This document shows, piece by piece, positions 30,501 to 37,386 of a stretch of 60,839 nucleotides of DNA. The notes below the pieces were generated by a model that had not been told where the DNA came from, made no database searches, and was given only the letters and a program-made list of their open reading frames with translations. Source of the stretch: an uncultured Coprococcus sp. (GTDB lineage: Bacteria; Bacillota; Clostridia; Lachnospirales; Lachnospiraceae); the NCBI GenBank assembly GCA_947626675.1, contig CANQTC010000015.1:1-60839 (forward strand). Direction: 5' to 3'. The position numbers and the translations under genes are program-made. Every line of letters begins with the position of its first letter. Position 1 is the first letter of the stretch.

Positions 30501-32114
30501 TGCAAACAATCCCCCGCCGTATCTGGTACTCGTATCGGATGTAAGAGTGTTTCCACTGACTTCGCCGCCTTTCATGGTAAAACAACCCGACTTTCCATTT
30601 ACACTGTCTACGCAGACGCCGCCGCCATATTCGCCTGCTTTATTTTCATTTATACTACCATTGTTTATTGTGATATTGCTGCGGATACATCCATATATGC
30701 CACCGCCTTTTTTATCTGCAGTATTGTTTCCAATCAAACCATTTTCCATTGTAAAAGAAGATACGGCATTTGGATTGCTGTTCTCTAAAAATCCAACTCC
30801 GCCACCGTTCGTACCTGCATGGTTATTTATCACCATACCGTTTTCCATAAGCAGCGAGCTGCCTTCAGCCAAAAAAGCAAAACCACCTCCTGTTCCGGTA
30901 TCAGCAGTATTTTCAGACATCTCTGCCGCTCCAGCAAATGTCACATAAGCCATATCCTTAAAGCAAAATCCACCACCATTTTCTGCGGCTGTATTTTTGC
31001 TGCATATTCCATTATTTACCTCAAGCTTAATCGGACCTTCTGCATACAGTCCTCCGCCATCTGCCAACGCTGTATTTTCTCTTATAGCTACATCATTTAC
31101 TATATAGCTTTTTTCTGTTTTATTTATAAGATAAATAGAAACACCGCCGCCATACTGTGCAGTATTTCCTGATATTTCACCACCATTAAGGCTCAAATCG
31201 GAAGGAGCATAAGCATATATACCGCCGCCATAGAGAGCCGATTGATTTTCTTTAATCTGACCGCCATTCATAATGAATGTTCCATTTTTTTCTACATTGA
31301 CACCTGCTCCGCTTCCGTCAAAGCAATAACCGGATATCTCGCCGCTTTCTAACGTGACAGAACCTCCGCCTGCAATCGTAATTGCCCGCATATTGGTTGT
31401 CCCATTTGAATAAACCTTTCCTGATTGTCCTTCACTTTCATCTTTAATAACCAGTGCTCCATATACGATAATATGATTTGCTATGTAGGATGCATCTGCT
31501 TCAGGCGCTTTTATTGCATATCCATTCAGGTCTATTGTAACGGTTACCCCGTCAGGAATGATGATGCTTTCTTCATAATCTTTGTCAAGACGAATTTCAC
31601 CTGCAGCATTTTCAGTATTCTTAATTTCATTAATCTGGTACTGAAGCGTTCCTGCTTCTGCATCATCTAAACCAAACAAAGCAGCATCATATGACGATTC
31701 CGCGTCTGTGCTTTCTTCTTCATTTGTTTCCACATCCGTCTTTGTGCTTTCTTCTGTGTCATTATCCTCTGTCTGTTCAGTTCCGTTGTCTTCTGTCATC
31801 TGTGTATCAGTTGGCTCAACTGCTTCCGCATCTGAACTTTCTTCTGAACTTTCTTCCGGTAAGCTTTCTTCTGATGACATTTCAGAATCCTCACTTACTT
31901 CGGTATCCGATTGCGTATTCTCCTCTGTTCCTGTTCGTTCTTGTCCTTCCGTACCTGCTTCTGTAATCTCTTCTATATCAGGCTGGGCATATACATTTTC
32001 CAAATTGACATTTTCATAAATCCCGGGCAATGTCAGTGACGTACCACTATACATTGTTATAATCATCAAAACCGACAAAATCACACACATTACTTTTTTC
32101 CAATTATTATGCAT
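18600..32114 (-). CDS. Giant wall-anchored beta-helix surface protein (pilus-associated adhesin)
   Basis: About 4504 residues. A signal peptide is followed by an acidic Ser/Thr/Glu linker to about residue 150. Four right-handed beta-helix modules follow (about 155-958, 961-1368, 1371-2185 and 2188-2545). They are packed with 'GGGIYV', 'NNTA' and 'GGEISGN' rungs, and each opens with a cap such as VQAAVDA followed by DLNG. A region of about 1400 residues comes next with scattered beta-sandwich-like segments. An SdrD/Cna-B-like domain starts near 3955 (VSGVVWMDQDHDG), a SpaA-like domain (VTIRKKANSGENLEGAEFSLY) near 4278, and LPVTG is at 4462-4466 with a membrane anchor. The ATG at 32114 is preferred because AAAGGATG lies at good spacing; an upstream ATG at 32144 precedes that site. 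First gene of the pilus operon, so the likely tip or wall adhesin. The ligand is unknown; pectin or other glycan binding is only a family association. Confidence 0.92.
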   Translation of the reverse strand: MHNNWKKVMCVILSVLMIITMYSGTSLTLPGIYENVNLENVYAQPDIEEITEAGTEGQERTGTEENTQSDTEVSEDSEMSSEESLPEESSEESSDAEAVEPTDTQMTEDNGTEQTEDNDTEESTKTDVETNEEESTDAESSYDAALFGLDDAEAGTLQYQINEIKNTENAAGEIRLDKDYEESIIIPDGVTVTIDLNGYAIKAPEADASYIANHIIVYGALVIKDESEGQSGKVYSNGTTNMRAITIAGGGSVTLESGEISGYCFDGSGAGVNVEKNGTFIMNGGQIKENQSALYGGGIYAYAPSDLSLNGGEISGNTAQYGGGVSIYLINKTEKSYIVNDVAIRENTALADGGGLYAEGPIKLEVNNGICSKNTAAENGGGFCFKDMAYVTFAGAAEMSENTADTGTGGGFAFLAEGSSLLMENGMVINNHAGTNGGGVGFLENSNPNAVSSFTMENGLIGNNTADKKGGGIYGCIRSNITINNGSINENKAGEYGGGVCVDSVNGKSGCFTMKGGEVSGNTLTSDTSTRYGGGLFAGAYSDVVLSGGKMNDNKNAYYGSGVYINNNSRIKLEGDIEISGNKTDANNATACGGGIYVSASSELTMTGGTISENSGEGGLRGGGLYLMNGVDAQISGGKIRGNISNGEGGGIYCYNDTTKLTIDGTTEISGNRSEGGSSNFPRGGGIFSGTVTIKGNAQIIENFANGEGGGIYNTSSLVVEGNPIISSNSANSNGGGIAVIGGNSKINFTMTGGALENNSSASNGGGIYLMNNNDVSVISGNVAIKNNKANNGGGIFVRADNNNRKCCLHIEENVEITDNTAANSGGGVYVDTRSRIVVEKAEITSNSANRGGGIYSNIETWNMFPDGGKYTIEVIGDGDVSDNMADSGRDIFINASRVSINNSNLYRPSVKAGGRWINELEYKNEDGIDTWNEVQDKTQSKNFAYTYINGMEEVAAIGSITYPSVQAAVDAVLNKTVQDSEIVMLKDSREDVTIYDDTIITLDLNGKSLKGAAGSVVTVEENAKLTIKDSSKENSGKICQGKGTLMPDNRLYGGGLFVKGECILENGTICNNSAFWGAAIYLAEGSKVTMNGGILEKNIVGYANAAVVNVCHDLSSDSNYKAEFNVTGGEIRNNTGGGIFVSGYSQINISGGKISGNVKSSNGGGIYIQNNAKLYITGGEITGNSASANGGSIYVNNANNEVYISNCTIRENTALYGGGIYINQGKLHIGKGTVITDNTASTGSGGGLFVNNILYAQLYMSGGQIYGNSAYNASDDLFMGEGSYFCNEDNESTGKDFRAADSMEVAGIDCWYDDKTDTYYLADTKAETGENVKSISDMFGADKDRISQALYLKAVSKTEERKAVAQIEEKKYFSLKSAVAAADKYEGAVTIELLADITESADFVSNTADITIDLKGHTITAPKKTTRLFYVNGGTLTIDDTSADKAGKLVPEATGDSINTRAVYIDCGSFTLKNGTIDGFQVTGNNNNGGAIYAAGGKNIGTDSAPVYMSSVVKIEGGLITNCHTDAAGGAVYIMSLNNKKYKSSLYMNDGTISNCTAANGGAIYFNANTSPRQNDIESVFHITGGTIRDNTASGDGGGIYFSGFNDNNSGHKTKDDVQIYGVTISGNRAANGGAIAANNPGNADEGYPAFILGKAGKQTVIRDNTATSNSGGVRIVSNGNTNPTNVIMTNVDIINNTSDNSSGAVNITVDKLMMTDCRITNNQSETAGAGVINASELKMDTCDISYNKMKGSNLNSGGLEIYSNNLNPDGTFLINNCNFSRNQGNCGGGLYIGVQKDVRIENSIFSYNIAKNQGGGGIVITGTGQREITLKNCTVSNNKANYGGGVGLYSNTATTNLTLTVEDTKIAENETTYGDGGGIYFTHSNIANQVNTLTLKGKTEISGNVPAAGRTGGGIICMNSNLNIGDGVEIKNNRAAAGGGVSFQIVNAANFSRDKLPKFRMTGGSISNNIATNNGGGLDFYNGTSNPADFDTIAELSGGQIDANVAGNGAGIYCRYTYGHTGIIRLMITGTAITNNKASGSGGAIYHSGGLFNTKDYSETIISGDTLITGNTASNYGGGIFIDYRNEKLTLEGGRIYENHASLGQDIYVNYNQTISNTGDNKRPVMNLMKASDMFASSGDMRALGWLDEDTGKVYENQSIQFNPCGKVYPITLSYATNKIVAVVDGTAYTSVQDAVDAISHTSDKSGTVTMVAHSVESVTIPTGVDVKLNLNGYTLKGSGNSAITCMGTLGIYDTHETIQVEDVTYVSGENIGKITGTASETGGGICIDGGMVTMYAGEISECAVGLNASDNSKGGAAVGIKSGRFVLDGGKICDNRAAYGSAVMLLSPAAEFEMISGEISENKSTRIGDINRGYGAIYNNGGIVNIAGGVIKNNSAVAGGAIYNNSGAAYISGNAVISNNTATQRGGGIYVGGGAVNIGKAYISGNAVTGAKSADVGSANGVTTSAGGGIYVHAGTLNITDGALIQSNSAVRGGGIYQNTGTVTVMGGTITKNKAQMGGGLAQNPLPNNSTTRMAVVQGKIYGNISTTAAGNDFYSAYEGTEDYNRYITRNLIPRLTLLAANDMGLSQYNVWKDDAYEGGNRTGVQIGEGHYITARLNQVNNVQLTADYYDTEIIKTLDTHFKVETLKIENINLNAEVIDGMIDGTNFFDDGRKVNGVQYDDAALKEKTAEDLLKEGKAVERSGQTYMYNGTEYAYIEYNGQLYEREQAVLWWPGDDSGDSNSIVRTFDTVVYSLTSAVNSDGDSEYEPPYTYHLWLKAVLPCSSDEAEFSDVEAMGLESYTITKEKIDGRDVQILRGYWEQNTTQRAESVTKTATVSVHGMKNGDTLKPEFETRIEGNEQSEAYHAACSSKTLTVSAAPKYNIALAYNSELNYTGYFDMAAGVEVSEEDAKDNPNVVYGTMLGYGITAELYNEPSGKGLKGIELPKDELEFDLSLKGSVFADGVLLTDTAYQSAPYIWAYKPNDNNMYGKPLNGMGYTHNMNWNDEDDQKKTTYYAYDAAPYNSGGGSKACYNGGSWLLQGSQPKEDDKETKVHVKVSGYQFNNDNNPVQNSDGITSSQLNSSAVKAFSAGYVQVLFPMDLDNDNLNGYIQISMDTAVSGLDIISVSDQLPEEVESASGLATEEAVKRDLDSMNEYYGYDESEQLKENKIAVNERRYADNYINQVASLYIYHGSRGNVINKNNYFLSNDRNMLTDDNGKGDTPLNSTVYMSGGAVFSSDSYHTDDKNNDSDHYMYDDPMYDTQYFNTIEYNYMTSVNLLQKFDADAFTPVGTSPVINERYVLKGQNNTIHDGAFVIRTSEGPTEWSESATYSYDLTVLYAAKPDGTNWNKTDVSASYDAAEGSYDDGGVADMDKYREENLLYFKTLDDLYAYFGGEENGKCVAILYEFRNCCIRTGRSITADAAMNVTGDFEKTGKTYCTTNDVRGWITYRPHYKIYYANNTVDEHTYGFNWTDMEYANEQNGIKPYGAALDTGSDIEALPAYTEDGKYPVALRCDNDGYIKTQYQNGTKIPGTHTGVIRGNTLLLYTLNTSIEIGVTKLIEGSNSPKLDYNISNGEREVSYQVTPHIDIASTAKKTPLVENGTQSTNIKLELTLPKYLTYQDGSISFHYEDSGYQEGELNWNIEVIGDGEGQKILLNTYVSDIDLELPKIEFDCIIGDVKNPDKDIQKNTSLSVTASIRAEYEEMGLTAAEAHMDTATINVKIENRNGITKGVEKRITELGEDIIYTLSYTNNTENNTIIELGDVLPYNGDGRGSEFYGGYRIKDISVEFTDTESFNEFIKSGKMKYLEKQTYSSMSGEQNVLLDKFVDNGTGLRFKENESAGENVVNMEVPDNVIQYAYDESGNPVKSGIALYGYFPVIFGRQRFTITVVMSPETSEGNLIESGNRDIPTTQIGDCLYRNTFFYRIPGEGGGTSVTSNEVEVRTVNRIVSGVVWMDQDHDGIYYSKDIADKLTGDEDREERLVEYPLEGIDVYLHYAKKNGDEVIAEPDLGIPVKDVLGNTVLPVVTDKEGKYRFENLLPGDYIITFQDDNDNYNYVLPDSNGYQPLPFDKLSVTTDERKNLNNGNRSEACYETNDSLKEAKLYTTIHLPAKEDIRMSPYVSPNWNCGLYYIDMTLEKEWRNMVEGIPKGTSIDFTVIGDTDAEAGKSEKEHIYDSVCTMKLNDDGGVSGTYAGKAIAVTVEEQKPVYTWKLAQSLALQAETEKGKIEYNVNEISIKDADGQDVSSYFDILPVEKTVDKTSGRTIYTAVNEQLLGSVTIRKKANSGENLEGAEFSLYQTFHKLEDDAFYAADEGVGTEYQQAYKTVTTSLQYKIMLGSDVSNLDGYDEKSNRLTVDGRDYIVHKEHTGDDITYYYYTDIVPENTDNVQQEAVAVFENLPLYGSSGKLYYTMRETKVPTGYLSLADFKSLTCMDLKDGYGSTRDICFVVENSKMMKLPVTGGSGMSTVVILGTVMILLGGIYILLMAYKRKMAKADNLK

Positions 32115-32157
32115 TATGTACCACATCCTTTGTATATTTTTCACATATATATAAAAT

Positions 32158-32186
32158 ATTATAAAAAAATTTTTGTATAATTACAA
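32158..32186 (-). promoter_or_regulatory. Promoter of the pilus/giant adhesin operon
   Basis: TTGTAA (32181-32186, minus strand) and a perfect TATAAT (32158-32163) are 17 bases apart. The predicted start near 32151 gives a leader of about 37 bases to the ATG at 32114. Confidence 0.7.
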
Positions 32187-32375
32187 GTATATCCTTTCTT
32201 ATATTTTCTTTTTCATCAGCAACTGACATCATTCCCGTACTTTAATATATGCTTCTAATTATATATTTTCATAAAAAGAGCAAAGGTTCATTTTTTATTT
32301 ATTAATTATACCATTTGAAATATTGTTTTTCTACAAACGGCGAATTGCATTTATGTAACCTAAAGTTGCCATAAT

Positions 32376-32406
32376 AAAAAAGGCAGCAACAATTTGTTGC
32401 CGCCTT
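32376..32406 (-). terminator. Intrinsic terminator of the butyrate operon
   Basis: Arms 32380-32390 and 32396-32406 form an 11-bp stem with one mismatch and a five-base loop. The minus-strand tail is TTTTTATTATGG, starting 29 bases past the etfA stop codon. Confidence 0.85.
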
Positions 32407-32434
32407 CATAAAGAATATGAAACACTTATTTCAT

Positions 32435-33490
32435 TTATTTATTTGCAAGTTCTGCTTTAATCGCTGCTGTCAGTGCCGGAACGATTTTGTTTAAATCGCC
32501 TACTACACCGTAATCAGCTACATCAAAGATTGGCGCGTCTTCATCCTTGTTGATTGCAACAATAATGTCTGACTCTTCCATACCTGCAACGTGCTGAATC
32601 GCACCTGAGATACCAATTGCAAAGTAAAGCTGTGGTCTTACTGTCTTACCTGTCTGACCAACCTGAAGCTCTTTTGGCTTCCAGCCTGAATCAACAACTG
32701 CACGAGAACAGGATACCTGTCCGCCAAGAACCTCTGCAAGGTCATCGAGAATTTTGAAGTTCTCTGCTGAACCAACACCACGACCACCGGATACAAGAAC
32801 CTTCGCATCCATGATATCCTTGATATCTGAAACTGCCTTTGCTATTTCAAGGATTTCAACATATTTGCTATTTGGTGTGAAACCAGGATTATATTCGATA
32901 ACCTCAGCCTTTGCACCTTCTACCTTATCAAGTTTCTGCATAACACCAGGACGAACGGTTGCCATCTGTGGACGGTTGTCAGGACATGCAATCGTTGCAA
33001 TTGTATTACCACCGAATGCAGGACGTGTCATCAGAAGCTGATTGTGTTTCTGTTCCTGATTTGGAAGTGCAACAAGAGGGAAATCACCAATCTCAAGTGA
33101 TGTACAATCTGCTGTAAGACCTGTTGCTACTCTTGCTGAAACGGTAGGACCTAAATCTCTACCAATTGCTGTAGCACCAACTAACATAATGTCAGGCTTG
33201 TACTCATTGATGACTGAAGCAAGTGCATGCGCATATGGCTCTGTTCTGTAATCCTTTAATTCAGGATCATCTACAACGATAACCTTATCTGCACCGTATG
33301 CTGCCAGCTCGTCTACAAGACCTTTTACATCTGAACCAATCAAAACCGCAGTAACATCTGTATCAAGTTTTTCTGCAAGTCTTTTTCCTTCACCTATTAA
33401 CTCAAAAGAAATACCACTTAACTTATTGTCTACCTGCTGTGCGAAGACAAATACGCCTTTATATTCTTCTAAACCCATTTTATTCACCAC
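32435..33490 (-). CDS. etfA: Electron transfer flavoprotein, alpha subunit
   Basis: The FAD-binding partner of EtfB passes electrons to or from butyryl-CoA dehydrogenase in the cytoplasm. The 351 residues show an N-terminal adenine-nucleotide-hydrolase-like domain and the C-terminal FAD domain with VSGGRGVGSAENF, GATRAVVD-like SRAVVDSGW, QVGQTGKTVRPQLYFAIGISGAIQH and VAINKDEDAPIF. The last signature is the classic ETF-alpha end. In the Clostridia such Bcd-EtfAB complexes bifurcate electrons to ferredoxin; that is family knowledge. It is the last gene of the butyrate operon, 12 bases behind etfB. Confidence 0.97.
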   Translation of the reverse strand: MVNKMGLEEYKGVFVFAQQVDNKLSGISFELIGEGKRLAEKLDTDVTAVLIGSDVKGLVDELAAYGADKVIVVDDPELKDYRTEPYAHALASVINEYKPDIMLVGATAIGRDLGPTVSARVATGLTADCTSLEIGDFPLVALPNQEQKHNQLLMTRPAFGGNTIATIACPDNRPQMATVRPGVMQKLDKVEGAKAEVIEYNPGFTPNSKYVEILEIAKAVSDIKDIMDAKVLVSGGRGVGSAENFKILDDLAEVLGGQVSCSRAVVDSGWKPKELQVGQTGKTVRPQLYFAIGISGAIQHVAGMEESDIIVAINKDEDAPIFDVADYGVVGDLNKIVPALTAAIKAELANK

Positions 33491-33502
33491 TTTTCCTTTA
33501 TA

Positions 33503-34288
33503 TTATAATACATGCTTATCTTTTAATTTGCCAACAATATAGCTTACAGCATCGTCCGGAGAATCAGGAACAACCTTCTCGCCTGCTCCCTTTCTAACCT
33601 TATCTGAAGCCTTCGCAATCTTTGTAGGTGAACCTTTCAGTCCTAAGTTACTGTCATCTACATCTACAAGATTTGCTCTGCCCCATACTGTAATCTCTGC
33701 ATCAACTGCATCAAAAATTCCGCCCGGAGTCATATATCTTGGCTCATTTAATTCTGAAAGCGCTGTAATAAGACATGGTGTTTTTGCTTTCAGCATATGA
33801 TAACCATCATCATACTGACGTTTAACAACAACTGAATCACCGTCAACCTTAATCTCCTGTGCATATGAAATTACAGGGATTCCAAGATGCTCAGCTATCT
33901 GTGGTCCTACCTGAGCTGTATCGCCATCGATAGCCTGACGGCCTGTGATAATAATATCATATTCCAGGTTTCTGATAGCACCGGCAATCGTAGTTGATGT
34001 AGCCCATGTATCTGCTCCGCCTAAAACTCTGTCTGTTACTAATATTCCTTTATCTGCACCCATCGCAATTGCTTCACGAAGTACATCTTCTGCCTTTGGA
34101 AGCCCCATTGTAAGTACAGTAACCTCAGCGCCATACTCATCTTTTAATCTAAGGGCTGCTTCAAGACCTGCCTTATCATCAGGGTTCATGATTGTAAGCA
34201 TCGCTGCTCTATTTAATGTACCATCCGGGTTGAACTGAACGCCACCCTTTGTATCAGGTACCTGCTTTACACAAACTATAACCTTCAC
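33503..34288 (-). CDS. etfB: Electron transfer flavoprotein, beta subunit
   Basis: The 261-residue partner of EtfA carries the nucleotide-binding VKQVPDT motif at the start (8-14) and the ETF-beta signature near ITGRQAIDGDTAQVGPQIAE, with LGIPVISYAQEI after it. In clostridial complexes this subunit holds the bifurcating FAD. It lies 15 bases after bcd and 12 before etfA, within one operon. Confidence 0.97.
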   Translation of the reverse strand: MKVIVCVKQVPDTKGGVQFNPDGTLNRAAMLTIMNPDDKAGLEAALRLKDEYGAEVTVLTMGLPKAEDVLREAIAMGADKGILVTDRVLGGADTWATSTTIAGAIRNLEYDIIITGRQAIDGDTAQVGPQIAEHLGIPVISYAQEIKVDGDSVVVKRQYDDGYHMLKAKTPCLITALSELNEPRYMTPGGIFDAVDAEITVWGRANLVDVDDSNLGLKGSPTKIAKASDKVRKGAGEKVVPDSPDDAVSYIVGKLKDKHVL

Positions 34289-34303
34289 GTTAAGTACCTC
34301 CTA

Positions 34304-35470
34304 TTATTTTAATAAGTTTGCAGAAATTACCATACGCTGAACTTCAGAAGTTCCTTCGTAAATCTCTGTAATCTTAGCATCACGCATCATACGTTCTACA
34401 TCATATTCCTTGATGTAACCATAACCACCATGTAACTGAACGCATTTGGTTGTCACTTCCATAGCAACCTCAGCAGCGTAAAGTTTTGCCATAGCAGCTT
34501 CAACTGAATATGAAGTCTTATGGTCAGCCTGATACTGTGCCTTTGTCATAGCAGCCTTATATACAAGCAGCTTTGCAGCTTCAACCTTTGTTGCAAGGTC
34601 AGCCAATACAAACTGTGTATTCTGGAACTGAGCGATAGAACGTCCAAACTGCTTTCTTTCCTTTACATACTCAATCGTTGTCTCAAGAGCGCCCTCTGCA
34701 ATACCAAGCGCCTGAGCTGCGATACCGATACGTCCGCCATCAAGTGTATGCATTGCAATACCAAATCCTTTACCCTTCTGTCCAAGTAAAGCATCCTTTG
34801 GAATACGGCAATCTGTAAATATCAATTCATATGTTGAAGAGCCGCAGATACCCATCTTATTTTCTTTTGTACCAAATGTAAATCCCGGTGTACCCTTCTC
34901 TACGATAAATGCAGAAATCTCTTTCATCTTTCTGCCACGCTTCTCAACAGTACCTGTTACAGCGATTACAATATATACATCTGCTTCTTTACCATTTGTA
35001 ATAAAGCATTTTGAACCGTTCAGTACCCATTCATCTCCATCAAGTACAGCCTTTGTCTGCTGTCCCTGTGCATCTGTACCAGCGCCCGGCTCTGTAAGAC
35101 CAAACGCACCAAGTTTTCTGCCTGAAGCAAGGTCTGGGAGGTATTTTGCCTTCTGCTCCGGCGTACCATATGTCTGAATCGGGTCTACACAAAGTGATGT
35201 GTGCGCAGATACGATAACACCTGTCGTACCACAAACTTTAGAAAGCTCCTCGACACACATAACATATGTAAGCGGGTCGCAGCCCTGTCCGCCATCTTCT
35301 TTTGCAACAGGAATTCCTAAGAAACCATATTTAGCCATTTTGTCAACTGTCTCTCTAGGGAATCTGTGATTTTCATCAATTTCCTGTGCAAGAGGCTTAA
35401 CTTCATTCTGCGCAAATTCTCTGAATAAGTTCTGCGCCATTTCATACTTCTTGTCTAAAGCGAAATTCAT
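34304..35470 (-). CDS. bcd: Butyryl-CoA dehydrogenase
   Basis: This FAD enzyme reduces crotonyl-CoA to butyryl-CoA. The 388 residues fit short-chain acyl-CoA dehydrogenases. Visible are the FAD/substrate motif GAFGLTEPGAGTDAQGQQT, GGRIGIAAQALGIAEGALE, QLHGGYGYIKEYDVERMMRDA and the catalytic Glu at about 372 in IYEGTSEVQR. It stands between hbd and etfB in the usual order of the butyrate pathway. Confidence 0.97.
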   Translation of the reverse strand: MNFALDKKYEMAQNLFREFAQNEVKPLAQEIDENHRFPRETVDKMAKYGFLGIPVAKEDGGQGCDPLTYVMCVEELSKVCGTTGVIVSAHTSLCVDPIQTYGTPEQKAKYLPDLASGRKLGAFGLTEPGAGTDAQGQQTKAVLDGDEWVLNGSKCFITNGKEADVYIVIAVTGTVEKRGRKMKEISAFIVEKGTPGFTFGTKENKMGICGSSTYELIFTDCRIPKDALLGQKGKGFGIAMHTLDGGRIGIAAQALGIAEGALETTIEYVKERKQFGRSIAQFQNTQFVLADLATKVEAAKLLVYKAAMTKAQYQADHKTSYSVEAAMAKLYAAEVAMEVTTKCVQLHGGYGYIKEYDVERMMRDAKITEIYEGTSEVQRMVISANLLK

Positions 35471-35513
35471 TCTAATTCTTCCTCCATAAAAATCTTTTTA
35501 ATCTTCATTATCA

Positions 35514-36353
35514 TTACTTGCTGTAATCATAAAATCCTTTGCCTGTCTTACGACCAAGCTTACCTGCACGAACCATCTTCTTAAGAAGTGGGTTTGGACG
35601 GTACTTCGGGTCTCCTGTTTCATCATAAAGAACATTCATAATAGCAAGTACAATATCAAGACCAACTAAATCACCAAGTGCAAGAGGTCCCATAGGATGA
35701 TTTGCACCAAGCTTCATAGCAGTATCAATACCTTCTACTGAAGCAACACCATCCGCATAAATACCGATTGCTTCGTTAATCATAGGAATAAGGATTCTGT
35801 TTACAACAAAACCCGGAGCTTCGTTGACCTGAACAGGCTCTTTACCAATTTCAACAGATATCTTCTTGATTGTTTCAACAAGCTCATCAGGTGTATTCTC
35901 TCCTGCAATTACTTCAACGAGCTTCATTCTGTCAGCCGGGTTGAAGAAGTGCATACCGATAATCGGTCTGTCAAGACCTGCACCAATCTCTGTAATTGAA
36001 AGTGAAGATGTATTTGTAGCAAACATACATTCAGGCTTAACGATATCCATTAATTCCTTGAATGTTGCTTTCTTAATCTCCATGCTCTCAGGAGCAACCT
36101 CGATAACAAGGTCACAATCTGTACAGATATCCTTTAAACCTGTCTTAATCTTACCAAGAATTTCTGCACCCTTATCAGCAGTAATTTTTTCCTTACCTAC
36201 AAGGAAATTAATGTTCTTTTCAATTTTTGCTTTTCCGCCATCAGCAAACTCCTGCTTGATGTCACAAAGACGCACTTCGTAACCATCTGTCATCGCAAAT
36301 GCCTGTGCAATACCTGAACCCATTGTTCCTGCACCGATAACGCCTACTATCAT
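35514..36353 (-). CDS. hbd: 3-hydroxybutyryl-CoA dehydrogenase
   Basis: It reduces acetoacetyl-CoA to 3-hydroxybutyryl-CoA with NAD(P)H. The 279 residues open with the Rossmann motif [35 protein letters not shown] holds the active-site His region, and [19 protein letters not shown] and the C-terminal [13 protein letters not shown] tail complete the family pattern. It follows crt after a 178-base gap that contains a strong stem-loop. Confidence 0.97.
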   Translation of the reverse strand: MIVGVIGAGTMGSGIAQAFAMTDGYEVRLCDIKQEFADGGKAKIEKNINFLVGKEKITADKGAEILGKIKTGLKDICTDCDLVIEVAPESMEIKKATFKELMDIVKPECMFATNTSSLSITEIGAGLDRPIIGMHFFNPADRMKLVEVIAGENTPDELVETIKKISVEIGKEPVQVNEAPGFVVNRILIPMINEAIGIYADGVASVEGIDTAMKLGANHPMGPLALGDLVGLDIVLAIMNVLYDETGDPKYRPNPLLKKMVRAGKLGRKTGKGFYDYSK

Positions 36354-36437
36354 TTTTTAATCCTCCTAAAATGTTATTTATGAGTATTCATGAGAAATTC
36401 ATATACGTTTCGTTTCACATGCTACCCTATATCACAC

Positions 36438-36466
36438 TTTTAGGATGGTAAAAGACCATCCTAAAA
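36438..36466. other. Stem-loop between crt and hbd
   Basis: Arms 36438-36449 and 36455-36466 are a perfect 12-bp inverted repeat with a five-base loop. On the minus-strand transcript it is followed by GTGTGATATAGG, not by U residues, so it should not act as a normal terminator. It more likely stabilises or marks a processing point between crt and hbd. Confidence 0.6.
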
Positions 36467-36531
36467 ATGATAATATCAAAATGAAATCATCTCTATCAGG
36501 GAGAACATGCATCTCATACCTGATATTTCGT

Positions 36532-37323
36532 CTATTTATTCTGGAAAGGAACTACCTTAAGCTTCTTTTCTTTGTCCTTCTCAAGGAAATTACCCATTCC
36601 GGCTTTCTGGTCTTCTGTTTCAAAGCAGTCACCGAATAATTTTTCTTCGATAACGATTGCCTCGTCCATATCAACCTGAAGTCCTTCGTTTATAGCCTTC
36701 TTGCAGTTACGAACTGCAATAGGTGCATTTGCTGCAATACCTGCTGCCATCTTCTTCGCTGCAGGAATAAGCTCCTCAAGCGGATATACCGCATTGACAA
36801 GACCGATTCTGTACGCTTCATCCGCTTTGATATTTCTTGCTGTATAAATCATCTGCTTTGCCATACCTGCACCAACAAGACGTGCAAGTCTCTGTGTTCC
36901 GCCAAATCCCGGTGTAATACCAAGACCAACCTCCGGCTGTCCGAATACAGCGTTTTCAGAACAAATTCTGATATCACAGCTCATTGAAATCTCGCATCCG
37001 CCGCCAAGTGCAAAACCATTAATGGCAGCAATTACAGGAATTGGAAATATTTCTATCATTCTGAATACATCATTTCCTTTCTTGCCGAATGCTTCGCCTT
37101 CTGCTTTTGTAAGTGTTGACATCTCGCCTATATCAGCTCCTGCTACAAATGACTTCTCACCTGCGCCTGTAAGAATCAGACATCTTGTTGTATCTAAATC
37201 CACAGCTTTGAATGTTGCTTCAAGCTCTTCAAGAACTGTGCTGTTAAGTGCGTTTAACGCCTTTGGACGGTTGATGGTAACAATACCAACAAATCCTTCC
37301 TGTTCATATGTTACGAACTCCAT
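36532..37323 (-). CDS. crt: Crotonase (3-hydroxybutyryl-CoA dehydratase)
   Basis: It dehydrates 3-hydroxybutyryl-CoA to crotonyl-CoA. With the start at 37323 the protein has 263 residues. The ATG is chosen because GGAGG lies 9 bases upstream, while an in-frame start at 37338 would cover that site. The oxyanion-hole segment AGADIGEM is present, as are both catalytic glutamates, Glu111 in GGGCEISMSCD and Glu131 in FGQPEVGLGITPG. Located between thlA and hbd. Confidence 0.97.
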   Translation of the reverse strand: MEFVTYEQEGFVGIVTINRPKALNALNSTVLEELEATFKAVDLDTTRCLILTGAGEKSFVAGADIGEMSTLTKAEGEAFGKKGNDVFRMIEIFPIPVIAAINGFALGGGCEISMSCDIRICSENAVFGQPEVGLGITPGFGGTQRLARLVGAGMAKQMIYTARNIKADEAYRIGLVNAVYPLEELIPAAKKMAAGIAANAPIAVRNCKKAINEGLQVDMDEAIVIEEKLFGDCFETEDQKAGMGNFLEKDKEKKLKVVPFQNK

Positions 37324-37386
37324 ATTATGAACCTCCATAATTCTATAGTCAATTATTTTAAATATGTGATATACCTAATATATTAA

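Larger units (their letters stand above)
32115..32434. other. AT-rich intergenic region between the butyrate and pilus operons
   Basis: There is no coding sequence. From right to left it holds the butyrate-operon terminator, an isolated extended -10 (TGGTATAAT, -10 at 32305-32310, minus strand) and the main promoter of the giant adhesin gene. The possible second promoter would give a leader of about 190 bases. Confidence 0.6.

Noticed and set aside
36438..36466. Intrinsic terminator after crt
   Set aside because: The minus-strand transcript has no U-tract after the stem, so it is listed only as a stem-loop.
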